A stretch of 6,773 bases of DNA, taken from contig JAUNQM010000143.1 of assembly GCA_030536165.1 (NCBI GenBank), positions 1 to 6,773 on the forward strand, given 5' to 3'. A program made the position numbers and the translations under genes. The notes beneath the pieces were generated by a model that searched no databases, was not told the origin of the DNA, and was given only the letters and a program-made list of their open reading frames with translations. How positions within the stretch are numbered: the first letter of the stretch is position 1; every line of letters starts with the position of its first letter. Below, piece by piece: positions 5,567-6,773 of this stretch. The stretch is from Prevotellaceae bacterium. GTDB lineage: Bacteria > Bacteroidota > Bacteroidia > Bacteroidales > Bacteroidaceae.

Positions 5567-6634
5567 TTATTCTATCACTCGTGTTGTGCCGTTGATGTAT
5601 TTGCGCCATTTATCGAGCATCTGGCTCATATCGTCGGCTATGTCTGACGTGAAGTCCATCTGCTTCTTTGTCTTTGGATGCATGAAACCAAGCGTCTTGG
5701 CGTGCAATGCCTGACGTGGACAAAGGTTGAAGCAATTATTTATGAAAGCCTTGTAACTGCTGCTCCTTTCGCCACGGAGTATTTCGTTTCCGCCATATCT
5801 TTCATCGTTGAAGAGCGGATGACCAAGATGCTTCATGTGGGCACGTATCTGATGTGTGCGACCTGTTTCGAGGCGGCACTCAACAAGCGTTGCATATCCA
5901 AAGCGCTCCAGCACACGATAGTGCGTAATGGCATTCTTGCCGATGCCCGACTCTGGGTCGAAGACTGCCATCTGCATACGGTCTTTAGGGTTACGCGCAA
6001 GGTTGCCGACAATTGTTCCCTCGTCTTCGTTGAAGTTTCCCCACACGAGTGCGTTATACGTGCGACGCGTCTCATGATTGAAGAACTGCACTCCAAGCGA
6101 CGTCTTTGCCTCTGGAGTCTTTGCCACAACGATGAGTCCGCTCGTGTCCTTGTCTATTCTGTGAACAAGTCCCACTTCCGGATTGTTTGGGTCGTAGTCC
6201 TTGTTGTCTCTTAGATGCCAAGCCACGGCATTGACAAGAGTACCTGTGAAGTTGCCCACACCTGGATGCACCACAAGTCCTGCCGGCTTATTGATGACCA
6301 TCAGCTGGTCGTCTTCATAGACGATGTCGAGAGGAATATCCTCAGGAAGGATTGTATTGTCGTGGCGCGGACGGTCGAGCATCAAGGTGACGACATCGAG
6401 TGGGCGCACCTTATAGCTGCGCTTCACCGGCTTGTCGTTGACATGGACAAATCCTGCCTCGGCGGCTTTCTGTATGCGGTTGCGCGAGGTATAGACCATG
6501 TGTTCGAACAGATATTTGTCTATTCTCACAGGGTCTTGTCCTTTATCTACCACAAGACGGAAATGCTCATACAATTGCCCTTGCCCGTCCTCGTCAAGTT
6601 CATCAAGACTATCAACTACAATATCTTCTGCCAT
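5567..6634 (-). CDS. rluD: RluA/RluD-family 23S rRNA pseudouridine synthase
   Basis: 355 residues, a little longer than E. coli RluD (about 326) because of an acidic N-terminal extension (residues 1-25, rich in Asp and Glu). An S4 RNA-binding domain covers about 36-85 (RIDKYLFEH...NRIQKAAEAGFVHVND). The synthase domain follows from about 100: INKPAGLVVHPG 114-125 (motif I), VHRIDKDTSGL 157-167 with catalytic Asp161 (motif II), and LETGRTHQIRAHM 255-267 (motif III). The enzyme isomerises uridine to pseudouridine; by analogy with RluD the target would be helix 69 of 23S rRNA, but RluC-like sites cannot be excluded from sequence alone. The start at 6634 is the first ATG of the frame and precedes the acidic stretch. 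No TAnnTTTG box is seen just upstream, and the preceding open frame ends 30 nt away, which suggests co-transcription from outside the window. Confidence 0.93.
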   Translation of the reverse strand: MAEDIVVDSLDELDEDGQGQLYEHFRLVVDKGQDPVRIDKYLFEHMVYTSRNRIQKAAEAGFVHVNDKPVKRSYKVRPLDVVTLMLDRPRHDNTILPEDIPLDIVYEDDQLMVINKPAGLVVHPGVGNFTGTLVNAVAWHLRDNKDYDPNNPEVGLVHRIDKDTSGLIVVAKTPEAKTSLGVQFFNHETRRTYNALVWGNFNEDEGTIVGNLARNPKDRMQMAVFDPESGIGKNAITHYRVLERFGYATLVECRLETGRTHQIRAHMKHLGHPLFNDERYGGNEILRGERSSSYKAFINNCFNLCPRQALHAKTLGFMHPKTKKQMDFTSDIADDMSQMLDKWRKYINGTTRVIE

Positions 6635-6664
6635 TATCTATGATTTTTATTTGAATGTGTTTTC

Positions 6665-6773
6665 TTATTTAGAGACCTCGGAGGGATTGACTTCATAGTC
6701 AATATATGCATTGTATTGCTCTCTAAGATGTTTTTTAGACGGTAAAACCGTCTCACTTTTTATTAACAGACGG
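6665..6773 (-). CDS. Possible 3' end of an upstream gene (partial, unidentified)
   Basis: The minus-strand frame is open from the window edge to a TAA at 6665-6667, giving 35 codons that end in YNAYIDYEVNPSEVSK. The other two minus frames have stops in this stretch. The 30-nt gap to rluD and the absence of a promoter fit an operon partner. In Bacteroidales I recall a PASTA-domain protein gene often preceding rluD and ddl, but this tail shows no PASTA motif, so that is only a guess. An open frame of this length can occur by chance, and a hairpin lies inside it, so a non-coding leader is the alternative. Confidence 0.4.
   Translation of the reverse strand, partial: RLLIKSETVLPSKKHLREQYNAYIDYEVNPSEVSK
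6737..6773. repeat. Hairpin with a competing third arm
   Basis: AGACGGT (6737-6743) pairs with ACCGTCT (6747-6753) around a 3-nt AAA loop. A second AGACGG at 6768-6773 could pair with the same CCGTCT (6748-6753) instead, so two mutually exclusive stems are possible. On the plus strand the first hairpin is followed by CAC and T5, weakly terminator-like. The element is cut by the window edge. Confidence 0.4.

Overview
The window looks like the chromosome of a Bacteroidales bacterium, most likely Prevotella or a close relative. The basis is perfect matches to the Bacteroidetes promoter -7 box (TAnnTTTG) in the spacers, A-rich translation starts without clear Shine-Dalgarno sequences, and the kinds of proteins encoded. 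Species cannot be named from the sequence alone.

Layout: (1) Positions 1-400 hold no protein gene. They contain long homopolymers and, on the minus strand, a candidate promoter, three small hairpins and a strong intrinsic terminator, which together outline a possible ~140-nt small RNA divergent from the first gene. (2) 401-3049 (+) encodes an exported 882-residue protein: a pectate-lyase-like beta-helix fused to a C-terminal domain that resembles a TIM-barrel glycosidase. (3) 3050-3226 is a convergent spacer with two 29-nt REP-like palindromes in inverted orientation, whose stems differ by compensated changes. (4) 3227-6634 (-) is a three-gene run, in transcription order: RluA/RluD-family pseudouridine synthase, D-alanine--D-alanine ligase (ddl), and a PlsC-like acyltransferase. 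(5) 6665-6773 (-) is an open frame that may be the 3' end of a further upstream gene.

The minus-strand genes are housekeeping functions: rRNA modification, peptidoglycan precursor synthesis and probably lipid acylation. They are likely co-transcribed. The two spacers inside this run are built almost wholly of short degenerate tandem repeats with exact 7-nt or 9-nt periods but unrelated core sequences (CTATAG, AACC, CTAG, AAGTTGT). One such array supplies a promoter-like -7 box and another runs right up to the acyltransferase start codon.

The observations most worth following up are these 7/9-nt arrays, the candidate small RNA at the left, and the REP-like pair. No defence system, CRISPR array, tRNA, rRNA or transposase gene was seen.
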